From contig NZ_JACHJR010000001.1 in assembly GCF_014203705.1 (NCBI RefSeq), positions 3,100,001 through 3,164,000 of the forward strand: a DNA stretch of 64,000 nt, given 5' to 3'. Source of the stretch: Kitasatospora gansuensis. Its GTDB lineage: Bacteria; Actinomycetota; Actinomycetes; Streptomycetales; Streptomycetaceae. Under the pieces are notes generated by a model. The model worked only from the letters and a program-made list of their open reading frames with translations. It did not search any database and had not been told where the DNA came from. Of the stretch, positions 10,164 to 18,031 are shown one piece after another (within the stretch, counting starts at the first letter, position 1; every line of letters starts with the position of its first letter). The position numbers were made by a program, and so were the translations under genes.

Positions 10164-11993
10164 GTGCGCGACCTTCCCGAGCCCCTGACCGGGCAGCCTC
10201 CCGCCGTCCCGCCCCAGCGTCGGCCACCGCCGCTGCCGGGCGGGCGGGCGCGCACGGCCGAGCGGCTGGCGTACCTGGACAGCGCTACCCGGCGGATCAA
10301 CACCTCGCTCGACCTGGCCGCGACGCTGCGCAACCTCGGCAAGGTGCTGGTCCCGGCGCTCGCCGACGCGGCCGTGGTGCACCTGCGCGAGCCGCTGCCC
10401 GACCTGGAGCGCGACCCGGGCAGTCCGACCTCGCTGACCATCCATCACCGGCACGGCACCCGGCTCGGCCGCCGGGCCGGGACGCGTCGGCTACGGGCCG
10501 GCGGGCCGGCGGCCCGGGCGCTCGACCAGCAGTTCCCGACCGGTCCCGTGGTGCTCGGCACCCCGTCCGCCGCCCGGCTCCGGCCGCTGCTGGAGGAGCT
10601 CTACGGCGCCCGGACGCTGGGCCGGCTCGCCAGCGGCACGGCGCTGCTGGCCCTGCCGCTGCGCGGCCGCAAGACGGTGCTCGGCCTGCTGCTGCTGATC
10701 CGGCGGCCCGGCAAGAGCACCCCGGCCGCGCCCCGGCCGACGCCGTTCGGCGGCGCCCCGCAGACCTCGGACGCCTTCGAGCTGACCACCGCGTACGACG
10801 CCGCGCTGGCCTTCGACGCCACCGACACCGCCACCGCCGCCCACCTGGCCACCCAGGGCGGGCTCGCGGTGGACACCGCACTGCGCTACACCCGCGAGTG
10901 GGAGATCGCCGACGAGCTGCAGCGCAGCATGCTGCCCACCCACCTGCCGCAGCGGCACGGAGTCCGGCTGGCGCACCGTTACCTGCCCTGCGAGCGCGGC
11001 ACCCAGGTCGGCGGGGACTGGTACGACTCCGTCCCGCTGCCCGGCAACCGGGTCGCCCTGATCGTCGGCGACGTGATGGGCCACTCGCTCACCTCGGCCG
11101 CCATCATGGGCCAGCTGCGCACCAGCGCGCAGACCCTGGCCGCCCTCGACCTGCCCCCGCACGAGGTGCTCTACCACCTCGACGAACAGGCCCAACGTCT
11201 GGGCCGGGAACAGCACTTGGCGACCTGCGTGTACGCGGTCTACGACCCGATCGCGAACCGGGTGGTGCTCGCCAACGCGGGCCACGTACCGCCGGTGCTG
11301 GTCGGCCCGGACGGGCGGGCCGAGCTGCTGGACCTGCCGTCCGGGGCACCGATCGGGGTCGGCGGGGTGGACTTCACCTCGGTCGAGCTGCCCGCGCCGC
11401 CCGGTTCGGCCCTGATGCTGTTCACCGACGGCCTGGTGGAGTCCCGGCGACGGTCGCTCACCACCGGCCTGGAGCTGCTCCGGGCCCGGCTGAGCGGCGC
11501 GCACGGGCACTCCCCCGAGCACCTCTGCCAGGAGGCGCTGCGCATCCTGCCGCCCGGCGACCGGGCCGACGACGTCGCCCTGCTGGCCGCCGCCTTCGAC
11601 GGCATCCCGGCCGAGGACGTGGCGTACTGGTACCTCCAGCCCCGGCACGAAACCCCGGGCCGAGCACGGCGGTTGGTCGGCCACGCGCTGCGCCGGTGGG
11701 GGCTGGAGACGCTCGCGGAGAACACCGAGCTGATGGTGAGTGAGCTGGTGACGAACGCGATCCAGCACGCGACCAGGCCGGTGACGCTTCGGCTGGTGCG
11801 GACTTCGGTGCTGCGGTGCGAGGTGGGGGACGACAGTGCGTTGTTGCCCCGGGCGCGGCGGGCGGGGCCGGAGGACGAGCGGGGGCGGGGGTTGCAGATA
11901 GTGGCGCGGTGTGCGGAGCGCTGGGGGGCTACCCGGCTCGGGGCGGGCAAGGTGGTGTGGTTCGAGCAGCGGTTGCCGACGGGGCTCAGCTGA
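10164..11993 (+). CDS. SpoIIE-type PP2C phosphatase with C-terminal anti-sigma kinase-like ATPase domain
   Basis: Partner-switching signalling protein, about 609 residues. A GAF-like sensor region (about 25-230) is followed by a PP2C/SpoIIE domain starting near 252 (RSMLPTHLP), with the metal-binding VGGDWYD at about 280 and TDGLVESR near 421. The last 110 residues are a histidine-kinase-like ATPase of the RsbW type (ENTELMVSELVTNAIQHA; GRGLQIV). Such proteins dephosphorylate anti-anti-sigma factors and bind sigma factors. The GTG at 10164 is tentative; no strong ribosome-binding site is seen. Its stop overlaps by 8 bp the stop of the convergent HNH gene, so no terminator separates them. Bases 10174-10190 resemble one end of the 116-bp element. 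Confidence 0.85.
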   Translation: MRDLPEPLTGQPPAVPPQRRPPPLPGGRARTAERLAYLDSATRRINTSLDLAATLRNLGKVLVPALADAAVVHLREPLPDLERDPGSPTSLTIHHRHGTRLGRRAGTRRLRAGGPAARALDQQFPTGPVVLGTPSAARLRPLLEELYGARTLGRLASGTALLALPLRGRKTVLGLLLLIRRPGKSTPAAPRPTPFGGAPQTSDAFELTTAYDAALAFDATDTATAAHLATQGGLAVDTALRYTREWEIADELQRSMLPTHLPQRHGVRLAHRYLPCERGTQVGGDWYDSVPLPGNRVALIVGDVMGHSLTSAAIMGQLRTSAQTLAALDLPPHEVLYHLDEQAQRLGREQHLATCVYAVYDPIANRVVLANAGHVPPVLVGPDGRAELLDLPSGAPIGVGGVDFTSVELPAPPGSALMLFTDGLVESRRRSLTTGLELLRARLSGAHGHSPEHLCQEALRILPPGDRADDVALLAAAFDGIPAEDVAYWYLQPRHETPGRARRLVGHALRRWGLETLAENTELMVSELVTNAIQHATRPVTLRLVRTSVLRCEVGDDSALLPRARRAGPEDERGRGLQIVARCAERWGATRLGAGKVVWFEQRLPTGLS

Positions 11994-12699
11994 GTTCGAT
12001 CAGAGCGGCCAGGGCCTCGGCTCCCAGGACCACTTCCGCCAGCGGGCGGTTGTCGGCCAGGCGGTACACCGCGCGGACCACGTCGGCCTGCCAGAGCAGG
12101 TCGAGGGCGTCGGCGATCTCGGCGGCGGTGGCGTGGTCGCCGGCGGCCGTCCTGGTGTGCCAGTCCCGGAGCAGCGCCTTGACCACGGTGAACGCCAGCC
12201 GGCGCCCCCGCACCAGCTCCGCCCGGGAGTTGAGGGCGAAGACGTCGATGGTGGCGTGGCCCTTGGCGGTCAGGCCCTGGTAGGCGCCGGACTCGAGGTA
12301 GAGCAGCAGGTGGTCGGCCGGGTCCTCGGTGGCCGGGTCTATCAGCAGCGGATCGCCGCTGGCCGGGTCGCAGGGGAAGCGGTCGCGCTTCTGGTTGGAG
12401 TTGCAGTAGGCGCAGGCCAGCAGGTGGTTGTGCCAGTCGAAGGTGCGCAGCGGCGCCCGGGCGATCGGCTCGAAGTGGTCGATGTCCGTGCCCAGGTTGT
12501 CGCCGCAGTACATGCAGCGCAGCAGTCCGGGGGTCATCCGGTGCAGCAGGGTGCGCAGCTTGGCCTTGGGGTCGCGGGCCGTCCGCCAGGCCGCCCGGCC
12601 GGTCGCGGTGGTCGGCCCGGCCTTCCGGATCGCCTCGGTGCGGCGGGCCAGGTCGGCCTCCAACTGCTCGGTCAGCGGGGGGCGTTGCAGCGGGATCAT
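11986..12699 (-). CDS. HNH endonuclease, PtuB-like (Septu-type defence)
   Basis: The 237-residue protein matches the TIGR02646/PtuB type of HNH nuclease. A zinc ribbon is formed by Cys62-Cys65 and Cys96-Cys99; the catalytic core is DIDHFEP (His75) and WHNHLLAC (Asn91), then CNSNQKRDRFP. PtuB is the nuclease partner of the PtuA ATPase in the Septu anti-phage system and in some retron systems. Its ATG overlaps the ATPase stop by 4 bp (ATGA), so translation is coupled. No reverse transcriptase is nearby, so a retron form is unlikely. Phage defence is inferred from family and pairing. Confidence 0.8.
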   Translation of the reverse strand: MIPLQRPPLTEQLEADLARRTEAIRKAGPTTATGRAAWRTARDPKAKLRTLLHRMTPGLLRCMYCGDNLGTDIDHFEPIARAPLRTFDWHNHLLACAYCNSNQKRDRFPCDPASGDPLLIDPATEDPADHLLLYLESGAYQGLTAKGHATIDVFALNSRAELVRGRRLAFTVVKALLRDWHTRTAAGDHATAAEIADALDLLWQADVVRAVYRLADNRPLAEVVLGAEALAALIELS

Positions 12700-13787
12700 C
12701 GGCCACCGCCCAGCCTGTCCCTGGCCTCGTCCACCCTGGCGGCCAGCGAGGCGTTCAGCCGGGCGCCCAGCTCCCGGTACTCGGCCACCTCGGCGCTGGA
12801 GGCGTGGCCCGCGTACAGCTTGCGCTCCAGCGCGATCAGCAGCCGACGCTCGGCCTCCGCCTGCGGGGAGTAGACGCTCGGCAGCCCGAACAGCTCGGTC
12901 AGCGCGGTGTCGTCCCCGCTGCCGTAGACGATCCGCTGGTACAGGTCCTCGTCCAGCACGTACGGGGCCGACTCCTCGCCGGGGCCTGCCAGTCGGACCA
13001 GCCCGCCGGGGTCGGCGGACTGGCAGACGTACGGGCTGTGGGTGCTGACGATGAACTGGAGGCCGGTGAAGTGCCCGACCAGCCACTCGCCCAGCCGCTG
13101 CTGCCACTCCGGGTGCAGGTGCGCCTCGACCTCGTCGATCAGCACCACGCCGGGCACCGGCACGCTCGGCGGCGTACCGTCGATCACCAACTCCTGCTCC
13201 GGGTGGGCCTGGTGGATCCGGGCCAGCAGGTCGAGCACCAGGCACACCACGGCGGCGACTCCACCGGAGAGCCGGAACTCGCTGTCGCCGCACTGGATCT
13301 GGAGGCCGTCGGAGTCGATCCGGCCGATCCGCTGGCCGGCCGGCAGCAGCCCGTCGTCGAGCAGCGCCCGCACCCCGGCGACCAGTTCGACCGCGCCGGG
13401 CTGGCGCTCCAGGGCGTGCAGTTGCTGGCCGACCAACCAGCCGATGCCGTCGGTGAGTTCACGCCGGGCGCGGTAGCCGGCCCAGAAGCCGAGCACGCCG
13501 TTGCGCCGGGCGCTGACGCCGTCCTCGGTCCGGGTGACCCGCCAGTGCGCGCCGTCCAGCCGGACGCCGCCCTCGTCCTGACCCGGCGCCAGCCAGCCCG
13601 CCGGGTCGGTCTCCTCGCCCAGGGCCGCCGCGAGGGCCGCCAGCAGGGTGGTCTTGCCCGCGCCGTTCGGCCCGGCCAGCACCGTCCAGCCGGCGTGCGA
13701 GCCGTCCGGCCGGGTCAGGTCCAGATCGACGTTCCTGACACCCCGGAAGCCGCGCAGGTTCTCCACTTCGAGCCTGGAGATGTACAT
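12696..13787 (-). CDS. AAA/ABC-type ATPase, PtuA-like (Septu-type defence)
   Basis: The 363-residue SMC/RecF-like ATPase has Walker A GPNGAGKTT at 39-47, ABC signature LSGG at 173-176, Walker B VVLIDEVEAHLHP at 214-226 and the switch STHSP at 248-252. There is no Toprim domain, so it is not an OLD nuclease. With the coupled HNH gene it looks like PtuA of Septu, but it is shorter than the best-known PtuA (about 600 residues) and lacks a large coiled-coil insertion. The ATG is preceded by GGGTGGGCGG. A 165-bp palindromic element ends only 35 bp upstream and must contain or replace its promoter. Confidence 0.78.
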   Translation of the reverse strand: MYISRLEVENLRGFRGVRNVDLDLTRPDGSHAGWTVLAGPNGAGKTTLLAALAAALGEETDPAGWLAPGQDEGGVRLDGAHWRVTRTEDGVSARRNGVLGFWAGYRARRELTDGIGWLVGQQLHALERQPGAVELVAGVRALLDDGLLPAGQRIGRIDSDGLQIQCGDSEFRLSGGVAAVVCLVLDLLARIHQAHPEQELVIDGTPPSVPVPGVVLIDEVEAHLHPEWQQRLGEWLVGHFTGLQFIVSTHSPYVCQSADPGGLVRLAGPGEESAPYVLDEDLYQRIVYGSGDDTALTELFGLPSVYSPQAEAERRLLIALERKLYAGHASSAEVAEYRELGARLNASLAARVDEARDRLGGGR

Positions 13788-13821
13788 CCGCCCACCCCTC
13801 CCCGATCACTGCGGTCAGCCT

Positions 13822-13986
13822 AGGGCCTGCCTGACAATTCCCGTCGGATCAGGCCGGGTCGTTCGGTGCGTGCGCTCGGCGTGCGGCCGGGACGCCCTCG
13901 TAGCGGAGCTACTTGGGCGTTTCGGCCGTGCGGCGAGCGTGCGTGCCGGGCGGGCCGGCCCCGACGGGAATTGTCAGGCAGGCCCT
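13822..13986. repeat. 165-bp MITE-like palindrome with 26-bp perfect terminal inverted repeats
   Basis: The first 26 bases (beginning AGGGCCTGCCTGACAA) are the exact reverse complement of the last 26. The interior continues as an imperfect palindrome: CGCTCG (13873-13878) with CGAGCG (13934-13939), CGGCCG (13884-13889 and 13923-13928), ACGCCC with GGGCGT, and a central GTAGC-gga-GCTAC at 13900-13912. It contains no gene. It lies between the 3' end of oxyR and the start of the ptuA-like gene. Target duplications are not visible. Size and ends suggest a non-autonomous mobile element. Confidence 0.8.
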
Positions 13987-14066
13987 GAGGATTGATTACC
14001 CGTCAGGGGACGGTCCTGACCGGCAACTCACGGAGAACCTCCGGCGGCGGGTCGGCAAACCGCGCA

Positions 14067-15005
14067 TCACGGGACGATCCGCACCGGCAGCTCGACCAGC
14101 ACCTCGCGCAGCGCGGCGGCGAACCGTTCGTACTCCGGTGTGCGGGCCGAGCCCGGGCGGGTGGCCAGGCCGATCCGGCGGCCGGGCGCCGGATCGGCGA
14201 ACCGCACGGCAGCCAGCCGGTCGGTGCGGCCCGCCTCGACGTCCAGGGCGGTGGCGGGCAGCAGGGTCACCCCGAGCCCGCCGGCCACCAACTGGACCAG
14301 GGTGGAGAGCCCGGCGGCCCGGGTCGACCCGCCCGAACCGTCTGCGCCGACCTCGCGGCACAGGTCGAGGGCCTGGTCACGCAGGCAGTGGCCCTCCTCC
14401 AGCAGCAGCACGTCCAGGTCGAGCAGCACGTCCCGGGGTACGTCGATCCGCCCGGCCAGCTCGTGCTCGGGCGGGGTGACCAGCACGAAGTCCTCGTCGA
14501 ACAGCGGGATGTCCCGGGTCGGCGAGGAGCCACCCGAGGGCAGTGCGAGCAGCAGCACGTCGAGCCGCCCGGCCGCCAGACCGTCCAGCAGCGCGGGGGT
14601 GCGCTCCTCGTGCACGTGCAGTTCGAGGTCGGGGTAACTGCCCCGGACCAGCCGGAGCACGGTCGGCAGCAGGTACGGTGCCACGGTCGGGATCACCCCG
14701 AGGTGCAGCGGCCCGGTGAACGGGCGGCGGGCCGCCTCGACCTCCTCGGTGAGGGCGTGCAGAGCTGACAGTACGCGGCGCGCGTGATCGGCGACCCGCT
14801 CCCCCAGGGGAGTGATGATGACCTTCCGCGTCGTACGCTCGACCAGCTGCGCGCCGAGCACCTCCTCCAGCGCGGCGACCGCTCCGGACAGCGCGGGCTG
14901 GCTGGTGCCGCAGGCTGCGGCGGCCTCGCGGAAGTGCCGGTGCTCGGCGACCGCCAGGAACGCCTTCAGCTGGGCGAGGGTGGGGGTACGGGGCTTGGGG
15001 TTCAC
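14067..15005 (-). CDS. oxyR: LysR-family hydrogen peroxide sensor OxyR
   Basis: LysR regulator of 312 residues: winged helix at about 8-66 and an effector domain carrying two cysteines at 207 and 216 within EEGHCLRDQALDLC, matching the OxyR redox pair. Oxidation to a disulfide turns on peroxide genes. It is divergent from ahpCD, the usual target, with a 130-bp shared promoter carrying inverted repeats. Start is GTG. Same order is known in S. coelicolor (oxyR-ahpC-ahpD). Its 3' end is 80 bp from the palindromic element upstream of ptuA. Confidence 0.92.
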   Translation of the reverse strand: MNPKPRTPTLAQLKAFLAVAEHRHFREAAAACGTSQPALSGAVAALEEVLGAQLVERTTRKVIITPLGERVADHARRVLSALHALTEEVEAARRPFTGPLHLGVIPTVAPYLLPTVLRLVRGSYPDLELHVHEERTPALLDGLAAGRLDVLLLALPSGGSSPTRDIPLFDEDFVLVTPPEHELAGRIDVPRDVLLDLDVLLLEEGHCLRDQALDLCREVGADGSGGSTRAAGLSTLVQLVAGGLGVTLLPATALDVEAGRTDRLAAVRFADPAPGRRIGLATRPGSARTPEYERFAAALREVLVELPVRIVP

Positions 15006-15009
15006 GGTA

Positions 15010-15061
15010 CTGATAGCTCTCTCCGATCAATCGGATCGAGTCTAACGATTTCCGCTATCAG
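15010..15061. promoter_or_regulatory. Probable OxyR-binding region between oxyR and ahpC
   Basis: CTGATAG (15010-15016) and CTATCAG (15055-15061) are perfect inverted repeats 38 bp apart; between them CCGAT-CA-ATCGG (15023-15034) is another dyad. This extended symmetric layout suits a tetrameric LysR regulator bound between divergent promoters. Confidence 0.65.
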
Positions 15062-15135
15062 TTGCCGTGTGCGACTGTGGATGTTGTCCGCAATCCGGAC
15101 ACTTTCCCTCAGTTTCCAAGCCTGGAGAAGCGAAC

Positions 15136-15687
15136 GTGCTTACGATCGGTGACAAGTTCCCGGAGTTCGAACTCAACGCCTGTGTCGACCTCGACGCCGC
15201 GAACGCCTTCGCCGAGATCAACCACAAGTCCTACGAGGGCAAGTGGAAGATCGTCTTCTTCTGGCCGATGGACTTCACGTTCGTCTGCCCGACCGAGATC
15301 GCCGCGTTCGGCAAGCTGAACGAGGAGTTCGCCGACCGTGACGCCCAGATCCTCGGCGTCTCCGGCGACTCCGAGTTCGTGCACCACGCCTGGCGCAAGG
15401 ACCACAAGGACCTCCGCGACCTGCCCTTCCCGATGCTCGCCGACGTCAAGCACGACCTGATGCGGGCCTGCGGCGTCGAGGGTGCGGACGGCACCGCCCA
15501 GCGCGCGGTGTTCATCGTGGACCCGAACAACGAGATCCAGTTCGTCATGGTGACCGCCGGTTCCGTCGGCCGGAACCCCAAGGAGGTCCTGCGGGTCCTC
15601 GACGCGCTGCAGACCGACGAGCTCTGCCCGTGCAACTGGACCAAGGGCGAGGACACCCTCGACGCCCAGACCCTGCTGGCGGGCTGA
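15136..15687 (+). CDS. ahpC: Alkyl hydroperoxide reductase, peroxiredoxin subunit
   Basis: Two-Cys peroxiredoxin (183 residues) reducing peroxides and peroxynitrite. Peroxidatic Cys51 is in DFTFVCPTE; the resolving cysteine is in ELCPCNW (Cys164 or Cys166). The CPC arrangement is typical of actinobacterial AhpC, which is reduced by AhpD rather than AhpF. The GTG at 15136 follows GGAGAAG; the in-frame Cys-rich upstream extension from 15067 lacks a ribosome-binding site and is rejected. ahpD follows after 3 bp, so they form one operon driven by OxyR. Confidence 0.95.
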   Translation: MLTIGDKFPEFELNACVDLDAANAFAEINHKSYEGKWKIVFFWPMDFTFVCPTEIAAFGKLNEEFADRDAQILGVSGDSEFVHHAWRKDHKDLRDLPFPMLADVKHDLMRACGVEGADGTAQRAVFIVDPNNEIQFVMVTAGSVGRNPKEVLRVLDALQTDELCPCNWTKGEDTLDAQTLLAG

Positions 15688-15690
15688 CCG

Positions 15691-16227
15691 ATGGCACTGG
15701 ACGAGCTCAAGGCCGCCCTGCCGGACTACGCCAAGGACCTCAAGCTCAACCTGAGCGCGGTCATAGGCAACTCGGAGCTGCCCGCCCAGCAGCTCTGGGG
15801 CACCGTGCTCTCCTGCGCCATGGCGACCCGCTCGCCGGCGGTGCTGCGTGAGCTGGAGCCCGTCGCCAAGGCCGAGCTGAGCCCGGCGGCGTACAACGCC
15901 GCCAAGGGCGCGGCCGCCGTCATGGGCATGAACAACGTCTACTACCGGACCACCCACCTGCTCTCCGACAAGGAGTACAGCGGGATGCGGGCCGGGCTGC
16001 GGATGAACATCATCGGCACGCCGGGCGTGGAGAAGGCCGACTTCGAGCTGTGGTGCTTCGCGGTCTCCGCGATCAACGGCTGCGGTCAGTGCCTGGACTC
16101 GCACGAGGGCGTGCTCCGCAAGGCGGGCGTCGACCGCGAGGTCATCCAGGCGTCGGTCAAGATCGCGGCGGTGCTGCAGGCCGTGGCGGCCACCCTCGAC
16201 TCCGAGGCTGTGCTCGCCGCACTCTGA
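15691..16227 (+). CDS. ahpD: Alkylhydroperoxidase AhpD (AhpC reductant)
   Basis: CMD-family protein of 178 residues. The redox motif Cys131-Gly-Gln-Cys134 with His138 (CGQCLDSHE) matches Mycobacterium AhpD, which passes electrons from dihydrolipoamide proteins to AhpC. It is the second gene of the ahpCD operon. The 116-bp element copy B begins 17 bp after the stop. Confidence 0.95.
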   Translation: MALDELKAALPDYAKDLKLNLSAVIGNSELPAQQLWGTVLSCAMATRSPAVLRELEPVAKAELSPAAYNAAKGAAAVMGMNNVYYRTTHLLSDKEYSGMRAGLRMNIIGTPGVEKADFELWCFAVSAINGCGQCLDSHEGVLRKAGVDREVIQASVKIAAVLQAVAATLDSEAVLAAL

Positions 16228-16244
16228 CGGTGAGTTGCACTGTC

Positions 16245-16360
16245 CAGGGGCTCGGGGAACAGCGACGAGATCTGGCGTGCGGGTCACAGGCGAAAGTGCC
16301 TGGCCCCCTACGCACGGATCACCTCTTACGAGGTCGGCGTCGCAGTTCCCCGAGCCCCTG
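16245..16360 (-). repeat. 116-bp structured palindromic element, copy B
   Basis: Read on the minus strand it differs from copy A at 8 of 116 positions by my count (about 93% identity). The GNRA hairpin loop changes from GGAA to GTAA, and CAGGC-ACTTTC-GCCTG forms an uninterrupted 5-bp hairpin where copy A has a G-U pair. It fills the gap between the convergent ahpD and exporter genes, 17-18 bp from each stop. Confidence 0.87.
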
Positions 16361-16378
16361 GGCCGTAGGCCCATACGT

Positions 16379-17785
16379 TCACTGGGAACGTGCTGCTTCG
16401 AGGGCCTCGAAGACCTGCTGGCCCGCGGCGGCGCGGCGGCGGAGGTGGACCACCACGGTGTTGGTGACGGCGATCAGGGGGACGGAGACGATCGCGCCGC
16501 CGATGCCGCCGACGATGGTGCCCGCCGCGACGCCGAGGACCACGGCCAGCGGGTGGACCCGGACCGCGCGGCCGAGGATGAGCGGCTGCAGCAGGTGCCC
16601 CTCGATCTGCTGGACCGCGACCAGTACGACCATCACCATCAGCGCGGTGAACGGCCCCTGGGTCACCAGCGCGATCAGCACCGCGATGGTCCCGGTGACG
16701 AGTGCGCCGACCAGCGGCACGAAGGCCCCGAGGAAGACGATCACGGCCAGCGGCAACGCCAGCTGGACGCCGAGCAGCTGGATGCCGATCCCGATGCAGA
16801 GCGCGTCGATGAAGGCCACGCAGACGGTGCCGCGCACGTACGCGGTCAGGGTGGCCCACGCCTTCGGGCCGGCGCCCGCCATCGCGTAGCGGGACTGCCG
16901 GGGCAGCATGCCGAGGGCCCAGCCCCAGATCCGGGCGCCGTCGTAGAGCAGGAAGAACGTGGTGAAGGCGGTCAGCACGACGCCGGTCAGCACCTCGACC
17001 GCGATCGTCACACCGGTGAACCCGGCGGAGGTGATCTGCTCGGAGTTGGTGCCGATCGCGGCGGAGATCTGCTTGGCGAAGTCGGTGATCTGTTGCTGCG
17101 TCAGGTGCAGCGGTCCGGTGACCAGCCAGTCCCGGATCCGTTCGACGCCCTCCTGGACCTGATCGGTGACCGAGTGCAGGTTGGTGGTCACCTGCCAGAC
17201 CACGAACCAGCCGACCAGGCCGATCCCGGCCACCCCGCTCAGGAACGTTCCTGCCGCCGCCAGCGAGCGCGGCACGCCGTGCCGGCGCAGCCAGGAGACG
17301 GTCGGCTCGAGCAGCGCGGAGATCAGCAGGGCGGCCAGCACCGCGAAGGCGACCAGCCGGAGCATGTCGACCACCCGGAACAGCAGGTAGAGCGCGCCGG
17401 CCAGCAGCAGCAGCCGCCAGGTCGACTCGGCCGCCACCCGCAGGCCCCAGGGCACCGCCTCGGCCGGGGTGGCCGGTCGCGGTGCGTGGAACTCACGGAC
17501 CGGCTCGGGCTTGACCTCGACCACCACCGGCGCGGGCTCCCGCGGTACCGGAAGCTGCTCGGGCCGCTCGGCCGTGGCAGCCGTGGCGGCCGCCCGCTGC
17601 TGCAGCGCGCTGCCCAGCCGGACCGCCGCTCGCGATATCCACCAGCCCTGTGCCACCCAGACCACCGTTCCCCGTTCGCGCCGTGGGTCCCGCCACGACC
17701 GTCCGGGACGACGGTACCGGGCGAAGGCGGGGCGCCACCCGGGAGTTCCGCGGTACCGATCCGACAAACCGTCACAGATCGGCAT
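16379..17785 (-). CDS. AI-2E family transporter (PerM/TqsA-like)
   Basis: Polytopic membrane protein, 468 residues: a 110-residue Pro/Arg-rich cytoplasmic N terminus, then seven to eight hydrophobic segments in the typical pattern (paired helices at about 123-175, a long amphipathic stretch, then a bundle ending in GGIGGAIVSVPLIAV). The family includes the E. coli AI-2 exporter TqsA and Na+/H+ antiporters, so the substrate cannot be predicted. ATG 17785 is supported by a GGGGGAT ribosome-binding site. The N-terminal extension is longer than in most homologues. Confidence 0.85.
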   Translation of the reverse strand: MPICDGLSDRYRGTPGWRPAFARYRRPGRSWRDPRRERGTVVWVAQGWWISRAAVRLGSALQQRAAATAATAERPEQLPVPREPAPVVVEVKPEPVREFHAPRPATPAEAVPWGLRVAAESTWRLLLLAGALYLLFRVVDMLRLVAFAVLAALLISALLEPTVSWLRRHGVPRSLAAAGTFLSGVAGIGLVGWFVVWQVTTNLHSVTDQVQEGVERIRDWLVTGPLHLTQQQITDFAKQISAAIGTNSEQITSAGFTGVTIAVEVLTGVVLTAFTTFFLLYDGARIWGWALGMLPRQSRYAMAGAGPKAWATLTAYVRGTVCVAFIDALCIGIGIQLLGVQLALPLAVIVFLGAFVPLVGALVTGTIAVLIALVTQGPFTALMVMVVLVAVQQIEGHLLQPLILGRAVRVHPLAVVLGVAAGTIVGGIGGAIVSVPLIAVTNTVVVHLRRRAAAGQQVFEALEAARSQ

Positions 17786-17979
17786 GTTTCGATCCCCCTA
17801 AATGCGGGGAGGGGCCCGATTACACGGACCAACCGCCCGCGGACCGGCGGCCCGGAGCAACCAGGACCCACTCCGGGCGTCGCGTACCGCACCCAGGACC
17901 GCACCGCCCGCGGCGCGCTGGTCAGCCGGCCCGGGCGGCGCGGCCCGACCCGTGGGCCGCAGAGGACGACGGAAGACGA

Positions 17980-18013
17980 CGAGAGCCCCGATCCGGTGGG
18001 ATCGGGGCTCTCG
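17980..18013. terminator. Hairpin terminator of the transglycosylase gene
   Basis: CGAGAGCCCCGATCC and its complement pair perfectly around a GTG loop, 19 bp beyond the stop of the minus-strand gene. Confidence 0.85.
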
Positions 18014-18031
18014 CGCGGTCTGACGGTGTGT

